A stretch of DNA of 64,000 bases from contig NZ_CP021033.1 in assembly GCF_002117485.1 (NCBI RefSeq), positions 248,001-312,000 on the forward strand, in the 5' to 3' direction. Shown here one piece after another: positions 1-12,583 of this stretch; position 1 is the stretch's first letter, and every line of letters begins with the position of its first letter. This stretch comes from Rhizobium sp. NXC14. GTDB taxonomy: Bacteria > Pseudomonadota > Alphaproteobacteria > Rhizobiales > Rhizobiaceae. Under the pieces are notes generated by a model. The model worked only from the letters and a program-made list of their open reading frames with translations, made no database searches and was not told the origin of the DNA. Position numbers and translations under genes: made by a program.

Positions 1-608
1 GCGCGCCGCCACGGCGCGGTCGCGGCCAGCCACTGTCGCGTGCGGGCCTCGGGATCCGCGTTGCGGGTGATATCGGTGACCACGGCAGCACTGTCGGCGC
101 CTTTTTCCAATACCAGCGGCGCGCGTTCGGCGGTGATCCCGCCGATGGCGACGAGCGGTATCGCGCCGACACGCTGGCGCCAGTCGGAAAGACGTTCAAC
201 GCCTTGCGGCGCCCATTTCATCTGTTTGAGGATCGTGGGCCAGACCGGCCCGAGCGCAACATAATCCGGCTCGGCGGCCAGCGCCGTCTCCAGCTCCGAT
301 ACGTCGTGGGTGGATAGGCCGAGCCTCAGGCCGGCGCGGCGAATGGCATTCCTGTCGGCGGCCATCAGGTCTTCCTGGCCGAGATGAACGAAATCGCATC
401 CTTCATCGATCGCCAGCTTCCAATAGTCGTTGACGACCAATTGGCAAGCCGCTGCCGCGCAGGCAGCCTTCGATCGCCGGATCTGCTCGCCAAGCACGGA
501 GTCCGGGCAATCCTTGATGCGCAGCTGGACGAGTTTGACGCCGAGCGGCACGAGACGCTCGACCCATTCGGCGTTGTCGACGATGAGATAGAAGGGGTCT
601 AGCTTCAT
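1..608 (-). CDS. thiE: Thiamine-phosphate synthase ThiE (3' end beyond window)
   Basis: Couples the hydroxymethylpyrimidine diphosphate and thiazole phosphate moieties into thiamine monophosphate in the cytoplasm. The reading frame starts [12 protein letters not shown] and runs about 202 residues to the window edge without a stop, so the C-terminus is missing. Visible TIM-barrel landmarks are VQLRIKD (about residue 27), [25 protein letters not shown] and VAIGGIT, all typical of ThiE. The ATG overlaps the thiG stop (ATGA), so it is translationally coupled as last visible gene of the thi operon. The rest of the protein looks normal, so this is a partial gene only because of the window. Confidence 0.93.
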   Translation of the reverse strand, partial: MKLDPFYLIVDNAEWVERLVPLGVKLVQLRIKDCPDSVLGEQIRRSKAACAAAACQLVVNDYWKLAIDEGCDFVHLGQEDLMAADRNAIRRAGLRLGLSTHDVSELETALAAEPDYVALGPVWPTILKQMKWAPQGVERLSDWRQRVGAIPLVAIGGITAERAPLVLEKGADSAAVVTDITRNADPEARTRQWLAATAPWRR

Positions 609-1378
609 GAGAAGACTGCCTTGCCGATGACGGGAGTGGATGGGACGGCGATGTCGCGTGGCTCCAGCGGTATTGCGCCATGCGCCAGACGGCCGGCATC
701 GATTGCAAGCGCGAACGCCTCGGCAATGCTGGCGGGATCTCCGGCGCCGGCAACGGCGGTGTTGAGAAGGACGGCATCATAACCGTACTCCATTACGGTG
801 GCGGCGTGAGACGGGCGGCCGATGCCGGCATCGATGATCAGCGGCACATCCGGAAAGTGCGCCCGGAACGCTCGCAGCGCCATCGGGTTCAGCGGCCCCT
901 GAGCGGAACCGATGGGCGCGCACCAGGGCATCAGCACGCGGCAGCCGGCTTCCAGCAGCCTTTCGGCGACGACAAGGTCATCGGTCGTATAGGGGAAGAC
1001 CTGAAAGCCCTCGCCGGTCAGGATGCGGGCCGCCTCGACAAGGCCGAAGACGTCAGGCTGCAGCGTATCGTGATGTCCGATAACTTCGAGCTTGATCCAG
1101 TCGGTGCGGAAGACGTCGCGCGCCATCTTCGCCGTCAGCACGGCCTCCTGCACGCTGTGACATCCGGCCGTATTCGGCAGCACATGCACGCCAAGCTCGC
1201 GGATCAGGTCGAAGAAGGCGCCGCCCGCTTTGCCGCCGATGGCTTCGCGGCGAAGCGAAACGGTGACGATCTCGGTCTTCGAGCGCTTGACCGCCTCGGC
1301 AAGGATAGCTGGAGACGGATAACGGGCGGTGCCGAGCAGCAGTCGGGAGCGGACTTCAACATCATAAAGTTTCAGCAT
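605..1378 (-). CDS. thiG: Thiazole synthase ThiG
   Basis: Forms the thiazole phosphate ring from deoxyxylulose 5-phosphate, a glycine-derived imine and the thiocarboxylate on ThiS. The protein is 257 residues, the usual length. Lys96 in [10 protein letters not shown] matches the Schiff-base lysine of the family, and PNTAGC and DAGIG motifs are present. I chose the ATG giving MLKLYDVEV because it begins 1 nt after the thiS stop; a longer in-frame extension would run into thiS. ThiO downstream partner logic (glycine oxidase supplies the imine) fits the aerobic thiazole route. Fourth gene of the operon, overlapping thiE by ATGA. Confidence 0.96.
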   Translation of the reverse strand: MLKLYDVEVRSRLLLGTARYPSPAILAEAVKRSKTEIVTVSLRREAIGGKAGGAFFDLIRELGVHVLPNTAGCHSVQEAVLTAKMARDVFRTDWIKLEVIGHHDTLQPDVFGLVEAARILTGEGFQVFPYTTDDLVVAERLLEAGCRVLMPWCAPIGSAQGPLNPMALRAFRAHFPDVPLIIDAGIGRPSHAATVMEYGYDAVLLNTAVAGAGDPASIAEAFALAIDAGRLAHGAIPLEPRDIAVPSTPVIGKAVFS

Positions 1379-1379
1379 C

Positions 1380-1573
1380 TCAGCCACCTTGCATGGGGGA
1401 GAGAATTTCGATGCGGTCGCGTTCTCCGAGTCTGAAATCGCCGCGGTCCTCACGGTGCACCAGCTCGCCGTTCACTGCGGTCGCCAGCCATTCGCCTTCG
1501 TAGTCGAGAGCGAGAAGAAGATCCGCGAGCGTCGCGGCCGCGACCTCCTGTTCCTCGCCATTGATGATGAAGG

Positions 1574-1577
<4 letters not shown>
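1380..1577 (-). CDS. thiS: Sulfur carrier protein ThiS
   Basis: Small ubiquitin-like sulfur carrier of 65 residues. It begins [12 protein letters not shown] and ends in the diagnostic Gly-Gly (SPMQGG), which is adenylated and thiocarboxylated before donating sulfur to ThiG. The ATG overlaps the thiO stop (ATGA) and the stop lies 1 nt before the thiG ATG. Size, C-terminal GG and position between thiO and thiG make the call firm. No adenylating ThiF-like enzyme is seen in the window, so that step must be encoded elsewhere. Confidence 0.96.
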
Positions 1578-4615
<3,038 letters not shown>

Positions 4616-4625
4616 AATGTTCGGC

Positions 4626-4654
4626 ATCAAAGACCGCTGCGGCCCTGATGTCAA
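4626..4654 (-). promoter_or_regulatory. Probable sigma-70 promoter of the thi operon
   Basis: Minus strand TTGACA (4654-4649), 17-nt spacer, then TTTGAT (4631-4626). The predicted transcript start would fall just before the aptamer. Motif match only. Upstream, 4655-4884 holds no recognisable gene. Confidence 0.55.
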
Positions 4655-4727
4655 GCCAATGCTCACGCGTTCCCATCCGGACCTTTTGAGTCGGCGGCCA
4701 GTCCGATAGAGCTGTATTGATTGTGGA

Positions 4728-4748
4728 TGGGCCGGCTCCGCCGGCCCA
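4728..4748. terminator. Strong 9-bp hairpin in the thiC/exonuclease spacer
   Basis: TGGGCCGGC TCC GCCGGCCCA forms a perfect 9-bp stem with a 3-nt loop between two divergent operons. There is no U-run, so it may be a small repeat or a structural element rather than a terminator. No gene was recognised in the rest of 4616-4884. Confidence 0.3.
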
Positions 4749-4884
4749 TTTCACTCGCCAGGACGCTGCCGTCCATGCTCTGAATATTCGTGGCATGGTC
4801 TCATGTTTTGCTGACGGGCGATAACGTCCGTTTATTTGTCAGGCGCCTGCTGGATCACTCTATCGCAACACCATTCTTGTATTC

Positions 4885-6153
4885 ATGGCCTATCGTTTTT
4901 TCCACACTGCCGATCTCCATCTCGACTCTCCCTTGCGCTCTCTCGCACTTCGCAACGCAGAGCTGGCCGATCTCGTCAGTGACGCCAGCCGGCAGGCGTT
5001 GGTCGCGATCGTCGATCTTTGCCTTGAGGAGCAGGTCGACGCGCTTGTCATCGCCGGCGATCTCTACGACGGGGAGCAGACGTCGATGAAGACGGCGCGC
5101 TTCCTGGCGAGTCAGCTGGAGCGGCTGCACCGGGCGGGCATTGTCGTCTTCAAGATCCGCGGCAATCACGATGCCATGTCGAAGATCGCTCGGGAACTGG
5201 TGATGCCTGATACGGTGAAGATCTTCGGCGGCCATGCCGAGATCGTGGAGGCCACGAAGGGCAGCTTGTCGGTCGCGATCCACGGCCTGAGCTTTGCGAA
5301 ACCGCAAGCCCCGGACCCGCTGCTGCCGAAGTTCAAGCCGCCGGTGGCGGATGCCGTCAATATCGGCATCATGCATACGAGCCTGGCCGGATCGGCCGGA
5401 CATGATGTCTATGCGCCCTGCAACGTGCTCGACCTGCATGCCTCTGGTTTCGATTACTGGGCGCTCGGGCATCTCCACCAGCGCAGCCAGTATCCCGGCA
5501 CGGCGACGGTCATCATGCCCGGCATGCCGCAGGGCCGCGACATCAATGAAGCGGGCGTCAAGACCGTGTCGCTGGTGACCGTGGCGGACGACCGGACCGT
5601 GACGGTCGAGGAGCGGCGCACCAGCATCGCGCAGTTCGAGCGCGTCAATGTCGACCTCACAGGTGTCGATGATTGGCGTGAGGCGGCCATGATGGTCGAG
5701 ACGGCCCTGATGGCGCAGCGCGACCGCACGGCTTCGCCGCATCTTGTCGCACGTCTCAGGCTTTCCGGCCGCACGCCGCTCTCCTGGCAGCTGCGGCGCG
5801 ATGTTGATCTCATGCAGACGGAAGCCGAGCGGCGCAGCGACCTGATCGGCCGCACGTGGATCGAGAAGCTGGAACTCGCCTTCGAAGCGCCCTCGATCCC
5901 CGCAGACGCGTCCGCCGCCGATCCCGTCGTCGAACTCGGCGCGCTGATGCGCGACGAGGTCATGGCCCGCGGCGGTTTTCGTGACGATGTCAGGGAGATG
6001 GTCCGGGACCTGCTTGCCGACCTGCCGCCCGAAAGCCGGGCATTTGCCGGCCAGAACGAGGCGGGTTTTGAACGCTTCATCGACAGCCTTCTCGCCGATG
6101 GCGCCGAGGACATCGCCGCCCGGATGAAGGCGGTGGATCGGGGAGACAGCTGA
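4885..6153 (+). CDS. DNA repair exonuclease, metallophosphoesterase (SbcD/YhaO-like)
   Basis: Calcineurin-like phosphoesterase of 422 residues, predicted to be a DNA-end nuclease. Metal-binding motifs are seen in order: Asp10/His12 in HTADLHLD, Gly58-Asp59 in AGDLYD, Asn94-His95-Asp96 in GNHD, then IMHTSLAG and GHLHQ. The protein lacks the full length of E. coli SbcD capping domains and better fits the YhaO-type branch. Its TGA overlaps by one base the ATG of the ATPase, so the two form a two-gene operon and probably a Mre11/Rad50-like complex. Upstream ATGs in frame were not used since similarity starts at MAYRFFHTAD. Confidence 0.85.
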   Translation: MAYRFFHTADLHLDSPLRSLALRNAELADLVSDASRQALVAIVDLCLEEQVDALVIAGDLYDGEQTSMKTARFLASQLERLHRAGIVVFKIRGNHDAMSKIARELVMPDTVKIFGGHAEIVEATKGSLSVAIHGLSFAKPQAPDPLLPKFKPPVADAVNIGIMHTSLAGSAGHDVYAPCNVLDLHASGFDYWALGHLHQRSQYPGTATVIMPGMPQGRDINEAGVKTVSLVTVADDRTVTVEERRTSIAQFERVNVDLTGVDDWREAAMMVETALMAQRDRTASPHLVARLRLSGRTPLSWQLRRDVDLMQTEAERRSDLIGRTWIEKLELAFEAPSIPADASAADPVVELGALMRDEVMARGGFRDDVREMVRDLLADLPPESRAFAGQNEAGFERFIDSLLADGAEDIAARMKAVDRGDS

Positions 6154-9100
6154 TGCGTCTGCGCCGCCTCGATCTCACCCGCTATGGCAAGTTCACCGAT
6201 CACTCCATCGATTTCGGCGCGGCCCGTCAAGGTTCGCCGGACTTGCACATCGTCTATGGCCTGAACGAAGCGGGCAAGTCGACCACCTTCGCCGCCTATC
6301 TTGATCTGCTCTACGGCATTGGTGAGCGCAGCACCTACAATTTCCTGCATGCCTATAATACGATGAAGGTCGGTGCGCGGCTGGAATTTGGTGGTTCGGA
6401 ATACGAGCTCGCCCGGCTCAAGCTGCGGACCGGCAGCCTTGTCGACGATCGGGGACAAGCTGTGAACGAGGCGCTCCTGGCCGGCGCGCTTGGCGGCGTC
6501 GGTCGCGAGGCCTATCGCACCATGTTCTCGCTCGATGATCAGTCGCTCAAGGAAGGCGGCAACGCCATCATACAAAGCAAGGGCGAACTCGGCGAGTTGC
6601 TGTTCTCGGCAAGCTCGGGTCTGGCAGGGCTCAGCCGTTCGCTGGTGACCGCGGCCGACGAAGCCAACGCGATCTACAAGAAGCGGTCGTCGAGCACGAG
6701 GCTCGCGGAACTCAAACGCTCGCTCGAAGCGCTCAAGGTCGAGCGCAATGCCATGGACACGCTTGCCTCCACCTATTCGGCCCTGAAATCGACTTATGAG
6801 CAGGCCGACGCTGCCTATGGCAAAACCACGCGGGAACTGGCCGAGGCCAAAACCCGGCATCAGGAGCTGACGCGCCTTCTCGGCGCCCTACCCGCGGCCC
6901 TGGAGCTCCGGCGGCTGGATGCAGATGCAGCCGGCATGAGCGATCTGCCGCGGCCGCCGGCCGAATGGTTCGCGCTCCTGCCCCAGCTTTCGCGCGACGA
7001 GACGCGGCTGCAGGCGCTAGTCGAAACCGCCGACCGCACGCTGCGCCAGCTTGCAGATGAGATCGAGGCGATCGCGATCGACGACAGGGCGCTGGCGGTC
7101 GCCGCGCATATGGACCTGCTGGATCAGGGTCGAGCGCGCTATCTCGCGGCTGAGAGCGACCTGCCGAAGCGCCGGCTGGCGCTGGCCGAACAGGAGGGTG
7201 AGCTGGTCAGACTGCTGGCCGATCTCGAACAGCCGGGCCATGCGAAACCCGAGGCCCTGCTGCTGCCCGCTTCGCTGATCGGCATCATCCGCGACCTCAT
7301 CGAACGGCGTTCCGGCGTCGAGGCGAAACTGGCAGCCGCTGATCGGGAACTGTTGCGAGCGCGGGAGAATCTCGAAAGGCTGGACAGGGAGGGCGGCGCG
7401 CGAGATGGAGCTGGGGTCCTGGATCCCGAACGTTTCGGCCACATCGAGATCGCCCTGAGCCGGCTGGCGGGATCTGATCTCCTCGTGCGGCTTACCATGG
7501 AAGAACGCACACTTGTCCAGGCGAAACGAACGCAGGAGAACCAGTTTGAACAGCTCGCACCCTGGAGCGGCAACGCCGTCGCTCTGCGGCGGACGACCGC
7601 GGCAGAGCCTCGACAGATCGAAGCCTGGCGTGGCCGGGCGGCGGCTATCGACAAGCGGATTGGCGATCACGAGGGAAGGCTGCGCGATCTCGGCACCGAA
7701 CTGGCGATGACCAAAGCCCGGATCGCGGCCTTCGTCGCCGGCGGTTCTATCGACGATACCGAGGCCGCGCGGCTGCGCGATGAACGCGATGCCGCCTGGC
7801 AGGCGCATCTCACCAGCCTGAATGCCGCCACGGCTCGGATTTTCGAGGAGCGGATGCGGCAGGACGACGTGGTATCCGCCGGCCGGCTGTCGCGGGCGCA
7901 GGAACTGGCCGAGCTGCGCCAACTCCGCCAGGCGGAAGCGGCAACGGCAGCAATGATCGAGCGGCAAAGGGAACTGCTTGGCGAAGCGCGCGCCGAACAC
8001 GATGCGCTTGCCGGGCGCATCGGTGATCTGCTGCCTGAAAACATCGAATATGACGCTGAAGCCGCGGCGCGCGTGGCCGCACTCGAGACTTGGAGCACCA
8101 AGCGAGCCGCGGCGCTGGCCGCCTGGGACGATCTGCAACACGCAGAAGACACGGTGCACGCGCTTCGCATCGAACTGGACAGGCATGCCGCAACGCTTGC
8201 GGAGAGCCTTGCAGAAGCCGGTCTTGACGACGCAGACCAGCGACCGGTCGCCGAGCTGATGCAGGCTGCGAATGATATACTCGCCGCCGGCAGAGCCGAG
8301 CGGGCGGCGCGGCAGGCGCATGAGAAGGCGGTCGGCGATCTCAGCCACGATCTCAGGGAGCGCCAGCGCGACCGGCAGGAGGCGGAAGCCACCATGGCGG
8401 CCTGGGAGCGGGAATGGGCGGAGGCACTGTCGCAAACCTGGTTTGCCGACAAGGCCGGCTCTATGGCGGCCGTCCGAGCAATGCTGAATGCGCTCGCTAC
8501 ACTGCCCTCCATCCTGAAGGAGAGGGATGACCTCGCAAGTCGTGTTGCCGCGATGGAGCGCGACCAGCAGCAATTCCGCGAGCATATCGCCGGTCTTCTC
8601 AGAGATTGCGACCTCAGCCCGCCGCCGGCGGATATGCTCGCCTCTGCAAACGCCCTTGTGGAACGTCATGAGGCGGCGCGGCATGCGGCTCAGCTTCGGG
8701 CAGATCGGCAGGCGGATCTCGACAAGCAATTGGAAAAACGGCGTGCGCTGGAGGAGGAACTGGCCGTTCACAATGCCGGCAAGGGCGAATTGACCGGCTA
8801 TTTCGCCGCTGACTCGCTTGCTACGGTCGAAGCATTCCTGAACCAGTCCCGAGAACGGGACCGGCTGGAGGAGCGGGCCGCAACCTTACGCCATCAGATC
8901 ACCGAGGCATTGCGTGCTCCGAGTTTTTCCGAAGCCGAACGGCGCCTTGACGGTGTCGACGCCGCTGCGGTCGAGCGCGAGGCCATCGAGCTTGGTGCCC
9001 GGATCGAGGATCTCACCGAGCGTGCGAAGCTTCTCTATTCCGACGTGTCGCTGGCGCGGCAGAAGCTCGAGGCCGTCGGCGGAGACGACGCCGTGGCCCG

Positions 9101-9626
9101 GATCGAGGCCAAGCGCCGAACCATTTTCCTTGAAATCGAGGAACTGGCCGTGCGGCACCTGACGCTGCGCGCCGGCACGCTCGCGGCCGAACAGGCGCTG
9201 CATATCTATCGCGAAAAACATCGCAGTTCGATGATGAACCGCGCATCGGAGGCCTTTCGCCTGATCACCGGCGGCAATTATTCCGGCCTGACAACCCAGC
9301 CCGACCGGGATAAGGAGATATTGATCGGCGTGTCGCGCGACGGTGGTTCGAAGCTTGCGGACGCGATGTCGACCGGCACTCAGTTCCAGCTCTACCTCGC
9401 GCTGCGGCTGGCGGGTTACGAGGAATTCGCAGCGTTTCGCCCACCCGTACCCTTCGTCGCCGACGACATCATGGAGAGTTTCGACAATCCTCGCTCCGAA
9501 GAGGTTTTCCGCCTGCTCGGCGAAATGGCAAAGGTCGGACAGGTTATCTACCTTACCCACCATTGGCACCTCTGCGAGATCGCTCGAGCCGTTGTTCCGA
9601 ACGTGACCATACATCAACTGCCGTGA
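6153..9626 (+). CDS. SbcC/Rad50-like AAA ATPase (YhaN-like)
   Basis: Large 1157-residue ATPase. The N-terminal Walker A is GLNEAGKST (residues 36-44). The middle is long and rich in Glu, Arg, Leu and Ala, as expected for antiparallel coiled coil. The C-terminus has an ABC-type signature region STGTQFQLYLALRLA and a Walker B-like FVADDIMESFD. This is the layout of SMC/Rad50 proteins. It probably holds DNA ends for the adjacent nuclease. I see no CXXC zinc hook typical of Rad50/SbcC, which supports assignment to the YhaN branch. Substrate and pathway in rhizobia are not known to me. Confidence 0.85.
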   Translation: MRLRRLDLTRYGKFTDHSIDFGAARQGSPDLHIVYGLNEAGKSTTFAAYLDLLYGIGERSTYNFLHAYNTMKVGARLEFGGSEYELARLKLRTGSLVDDRGQAVNEALLAGALGGVGREAYRTMFSLDDQSLKEGGNAIIQSKGELGELLFSASSGLAGLSRSLVTAADEANAIYKKRSSSTRLAELKRSLEALKVERNAMDTLASTYSALKSTYEQADAAYGKTTRELAEAKTRHQELTRLLGALPAALELRRLDADAAGMSDLPRPPAEWFALLPQLSRDETRLQALVETADRTLRQLADEIEAIAIDDRALAVAAHMDLLDQGRARYLAAESDLPKRRLALAEQEGELVRLLADLEQPGHAKPEALLLPASLIGIIRDLIERRSGVEAKLAAADRELLRARENLERLDREGGARDGAGVLDPERFGHIEIALSRLAGSDLLVRLTMEERTLVQAKRTQENQFEQLAPWSGNAVALRRTTAAEPRQIEAWRGRAAAIDKRIGDHEGRLRDLGTELAMTKARIAAFVAGGSIDDTEAARLRDERDAAWQAHLTSLNAATARIFEERMRQDDVVSAGRLSRAQELAELRQLRQAEAATAAMIERQRELLGEARAEHDALAGRIGDLLPENIEYDAEAAARVAALETWSTKRAAALAAWDDLQHAEDTVHALRIELDRHAATLAESLAEAGLDDADQRPVAELMQAANDILAAGRAERAARQAHEKAVGDLSHDLRERQRDRQEAEATMAAWEREWAEALSQTWFADKAGSMAAVRAMLNALATLPSILKERDDLASRVAAMERDQQQFREHIAGLLRDCDLSPPPADMLASANALVERHEAARHAAQLRADRQADLDKQLEKRRALEEELAVHNAGKGELTGYFAADSLATVEAFLNQSRERDRLEERAATLRHQITEALRAPSFSEAERRLDGVDAAAVEREAIELGARIEDLTERAKLLYSDVSLARQKLEAVGGDDAVARIEAKRRTIFLEIEELAVRHLTLRAGTLAAEQALHIYREKHRSSMMNRASEAFRLITGGNYSGLTTQPDRDKEILIGVSRDGGSKLADAMSTGTQFQLYLALRLAGYEEFAAFRPPVPFVADDIMESFDNPRSEEVFRLLGEMAKVGQVIYLTHHWHLCEIARAVVPNVTIHQLP

Positions 9627-9738
9627 CAGGGCGCAAAGAAACGCCGCGCCCCCAATGCTCTGGGTGGGAGTCGAACTGGCGGCATTCGTTGTGAGGAGAA
9701 GCCCTGGCCGAAACATTGTCTCTGCGTCTCGGCAGGAA

Positions 9739-10161
9739 TCAATCTTGCCACGGATCCAGCACGATAATACCCGTGCCTTCGAAACCCCGGACATTGCGGG
9801 TAACGACAGTCAGGCCGTGAACAAGGGCAGTCGCGGCAATCAAGGCATCGGCTTCATTGCGCCGGTCTGGAAGATGCAGATGCGCGCAGCGCGTCGCGAC
9901 CGTATCGTCGATCGGCAGGATACGGTCGGCAAATGCTGGCCGAACCTGATTTTCCAGCCACGCACGCAGACGAGCGCCCTGCGCTGCAACACGGCGCTGG
10001 ACGCCGAGTATTCCACGTTCCAATTCCAGGATCGTCATGGCGGAGATGCATAGGCCTGTTGCATCTTGCGCTCCAGCCCATGCGACCACATTGGCATCGG
10101 CCTTGCCGTCTCCGACCTTGCGTAGTTCGGAAACAACATTGGTATCCAGCAGATATTTCAA
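9739..10161 (-). CDS. vapC: Type II toxin, PIN-domain ribonuclease (VapC family)
   Basis: 140-residue PIN domain starting LLDTNVVSE (Asp6). Acidic residues fit the active site: Asp6, Glu46 in TILELERG and Asp105 in EADALIAATA. The usual last acidic position in TRNxxDF appears as Gly here (TRNVRGFEG), so activity may be lower or supplied by another residue. The start is TTG, overlapping the antitoxin stop as TTGA, which keeps toxin output low and coupled. Expected to cleave RNA and be neutralised by the upstream antitoxin. Confidence 0.88.
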   Translation of the reverse strand: MKYLLDTNVVSELRKVGDGKADANVVAWAGAQDATGLCISAMTILELERGILGVQRRVAAQGARLRAWLENQVRPAFADRILPIDDTVATRCAHLHLPDRRNEADALIAATALVHGLTVVTRNVRGFEGTGIIVLDPWQD

Positions 10162-10412
10162 GACAGATCGACTCCTCGGGGGGCGATCTCAACACGAGGC
10201 AGGTCGAAGTCTATATTCGACAGGCCCGGCATGGAGAGAGCATCGACGAGACTGCGAGGCTTGCCGGTTAGCCGCTCGAATTCGTCATAGGTCATCAACA
10301 CGTGGGATGGCTTCCCACGATCCGTGATGATGACCGGACCATTTTGCGCCGCCTTCTTTGCCCTGCTCACGTCGTGATTGAGTTCGCGGCTGGAAAGATG
10401 TGTCACGCTCAT
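10158..10412 (-). CDS. Type II antitoxin, Phd/YefM family
   Basis: 84-residue antitoxin. The N-terminal part (SRELNHDVSRAKKAAQNGPVIITDRGKPSHVLM) is the Phd/YefM DNA-binding fold, and the C-terminal tail is the likely toxin-binding segment. Begins MSVTHLSSRE, with a CCTCCGA-like purine-rich site (GGAGG on the coding strand) just upstream. Directly precedes the PIN toxin with overlapping stop and start. An inverted repeat just upstream is a plausible autoregulatory operator. Confidence 0.87.
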   Translation of the reverse strand: MSVTHLSSRELNHDVSRAKKAAQNGPVIITDRGKPSHVLMTYDEFERLTGKPRSLVDALSMPGLSNIDFDLPRVEIAPRGVDLS

Positions 10413-10424
10413 AGTCCACCTCCG

Positions 10425-10444
10425 ATGTAGGCACTTACCTACAT
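10425..10444 (-). promoter_or_regulatory. Inverted repeat, likely antitoxin operator
   Basis: ATGTAGG (10425-10431) and CCTACAT (10438-10444) form a perfect 7-bp dyad with a 6-nt spacer, 12 nt upstream of the antitoxin ATG. Phd-type antitoxins commonly repress their own promoter through such sites. Functional role is inferred. Confidence 0.6.
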
Positions 10445-10673
10445 ATAGCATCCGGAGAATGAAAGCCAAGATCGGCCATAACGCTCTTGCGCGGATCGGG
10501 CAACCCACCTTTTCGCGGCGGGAGCCGTCGGGTGACGATCGCCAAATCGATGTGGGGCACACGAGCGATGCAGGGATATTGGCTTCCCAGATCATCTCTG
10601 ATCTAGTCCCGACTCTCAGCCGCGCAACCCAGCCGCGGGCTGATGGATTTGAAAAAGCGAGAGCCGTATTCTC

Positions 10674-11588
10674 ATGACCACTCACCGCTTCATTCCGACG
10701 ACCTTTCACAATGTCATCGGCTCTCTTCCGCCCGCCTTGCACATCGCTGACGGCGATACCGTCGTCACGGAGACACTCGACGCCATCGGCTATGACAAGG
10801 ACGGCATCCGCTGGGCTTCCGGTCCCAACCCGATGAACGGCCCGATCTTCGTGGAAGGCGCGGAGCCCGGAGATGCGTTGACGGTCGAGATCATCAGCAT
10901 GATCCCGACGAGGGACACTGGTTTTACGCGCAGCATCGTCGCGGCCAATGTCATCGATCCCGAAACGGTTCGCGAGCTGCCGCCGCGCGATATGGCGATC
11001 TGGGCGATCGACCGCGAAGCATTGACGGTCCGATTGTCCGAGCCGGTCTCCGGCCTCGATAATTTCGTTCTGCCTCTTGCGCCGATGATCGGCTGTTTCG
11101 GCGTTGCGCCCAGCCTTGGCCAGGCAATCTCGACGGCGACCAGCGGCGAATATGGCGGCAACATGGATTATCGCCTGTTCGGTCCGGGCACGACCGTTCG
11201 ATTGCCCGTATCGGCGCCGGGCGCCCTTTTCTTTTTGGGTGACTGCCATGCCGTGCAAGGAGATGGCGAGATCGTCGGCACCGGCGTCGAGACGACTTTC
11301 GAAATCACGGTGCGGCTGACGGTGGACAAGAAGGCCGGGCTGGTCTGGCCACGCGGAGAAACCGCTGAAGACATCTTCACCATCGGCAATGCCCGGCCCC
11401 TCGATCAGGCGCTTCAGCACGCGACGAGCGAAATGTTGAATTGGCTGGCCTCGGATTACGGACTCGACAGGACGGCGGCCAGCCATCTGCTGGGTCAGGT
11501 GGTGCGTTACGATGTCGGCAACGTCTTCGATCCGGCCTATACGATGGCCTGCCGGGTCGCCAAGAAATGGCTGGTCCGCCGATCGTGA
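10674..11588 (+). CDS. Acetamidase/formamidase family protein
   Basis: 304-residue member of the FmdA/AmdA fold, which hydrolyses short amides to ammonia and acid. Landmarks are GPIFVEGAEPGDALTVEI, APMIGCFGVAP, GGNMDYR and LPVSAPGALFFLGDCHAVQGDGE, the last containing the conserved metal-site H-x-Q-GDGE segment. Monocistronic on the plus strand. The 229-nt upstream spacer shows a 6-bp dyad AGATCA/TGATCT (10589-10604) that could be an operator. Converges with the iminopeptidase gene 16 nt downstream. Actual substrate cannot be told from the sequence. Confidence 0.88.
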   Translation: MTTHRFIPTTFHNVIGSLPPALHIADGDTVVTETLDAIGYDKDGIRWASGPNPMNGPIFVEGAEPGDALTVEIISMIPTRDTGFTRSIVAANVIDPETVRELPPRDMAIWAIDREALTVRLSEPVSGLDNFVLPLAPMIGCFGVAPSLGQAISTATSGEYGGNMDYRLFGPGTTVRLPVSAPGALFFLGDCHAVQGDGEIVGTGVETTFEITVRLTVDKKAGLVWPRGETAEDIFTIGNARPLDQALQHATSEMLNWLASDYGLDRTAASHLLGQVVRYDVGNVFDPAYTMACRVAKKWLVRRS

Positions 11589-11604
11589 CGGACCGGCATA
11601 TGCG

Positions 11605-12513
11605 TCAGTCGTACCGCGACAGGAAGCGGGAAACTGTCGTCATGCAAAGCGACTTTTCCTCGACATGCGGCATATGGCTGGAATTTTCGAAGAGCACCCA
11701 CTCGCAGCCGGCGACGCGATCGAGATAGGGCCTGACGACCAGGGGCGTTGCCTCGTCATATCTGCCCGAGATCAGCAGCGTCGGTGCTTCGATGCGGTCG
11801 AGCCTGTCTTCGATCGTCCAATCCTTCATCGTTCCAATGACGTGGAATTCCGTCGGGCCGTTCATGTTGCGATAGACGGTATTGTCTTCGTCCATGATGG
11901 CGAAGGTGCGCGCCACTTCGGGCGGCCATGGCACGACGCGGCAGACATGGCGATCATAGAAGACGCGCGAGGCGGCAATATAGTCCGGATCGGCAAGGCT
12001 TCCCGCCCGTTCGTGCTTCAGCAGCGTGTCCTGTACGTCCTTCGGCAATTCCTGCCGCAGCCGATTGGCTTCGGTAACCCAGGTGTGCATGTTGGCCGGC
12101 GAGTTGGCGATGACAAGGGCTTTCAGGCCTTGCGGCCGGCGCACCGCATGTTCGGCGCCGAGCATGCCACCCCAGGATTGGCCGAGGAAGGCGTAACGAT
12201 GCTGGATGCCGAGATGGGCAAGCAGCGCGTCGAGCTCTTCGAGGAAGAGGCCGACCGTCCAGAAATCCGGGCCCTTGTCCGGAAGGCGGGTGGAATTGCC
12301 GTTGCCGAGCTGGTCGTAGTGGATGACCGGGCGGCCGTCGAGGGCGGCGATGTCCTTGAAGGAATCGACGTAGTCATGCGTGCAGCCGGGGCCTCCATGC
12401 GCAACGACGAGAGGCAGCTTGTCGCTTTTCAGCGAACCGGTGACGCGGTACCAGGTGCGATAATCGCGAAAGGGCAGATAGGCTTCACTTGTTGCGACTT
12501 CGGCCACCGACAT
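11605..12513 (-). CDS. Proline iminopeptidase-family alpha/beta hydrolase (pip copy 1)
   Basis: 302-residue alpha/beta hydrolase of peptidase family S33. HGGPG at residues 39-43 forms the oxyanion loop; the triad is Ser113 in GQSWGG, Asp253 in GRYDEATP and His280 in NSSHMPH. No signal peptide, so cytoplasmic. The ATG at 12513 was chosen for its GAGG site 7 nt upstream; ATG at 12519 is too close to that site. It lies just downstream of the LuxR solo gene on the same strand, and a lux-box-like element overlaps the end of that gene 50 nt upstream of the start. Such genes accompany plant-responsive LuxR solos and may process the signal or a related peptide. Confidence 0.9.
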   Translation of the reverse strand: MSVAEVATSEAYLPFRDYRTWYRVTGSLKSDKLPLVVAHGGPGCTHDYVDSFKDIAALDGRPVIHYDQLGNGNSTRLPDKGPDFWTVGLFLEELDALLAHLGIQHRYAFLGQSWGGMLGAEHAVRRPQGLKALVIANSPANMHTWVTEANRLRQELPKDVQDTLLKHERAGSLADPDYIAASRVFYDRHVCRVVPWPPEVARTFAIMDEDNTVYRNMNGPTEFHVIGTMKDWTIEDRLDRIEAPTLLISGRYDEATPLVVRPYLDRVAGCEWVLFENSSHMPHVEEKSLCMTTVSRFLSRYD

Positions 12514-12563
12514 CTCCATTCCTCGGAAGTCTGGAGACCATAACGCGGCGGCAGCGGCGAAGG

Positions 12564-12583
12564 CAGCTATCACAAGTTATAGG
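12564..12583 (-). promoter_or_regulatory. lux-box-like element upstream of pip copy 1
   Basis: On the minus strand CCTATAACTTGTGATAGCTG. Its core CTAT-N8-ATAG is an imperfect dyad of 16 nt. It matches 17 of 20 positions of the element at 13397-13416 and is oriented the same way relative to its downstream peptidase gene. It overlaps the last codons and stop of the LuxR gene and ends 50 nt before the peptidase ATG. Probable binding site of the neighbouring LuxR regulator; binding is inferred. Confidence 0.65.

Noticed and set aside
9660..9690. tRNA-like T-loop (GAGTCGAACT) after the ATPase gene
   Set aside because: No acceptor stem, anticodon arm or D arm could be folded around it, so neither a tRNA gene nor a clear attachment site is supported.
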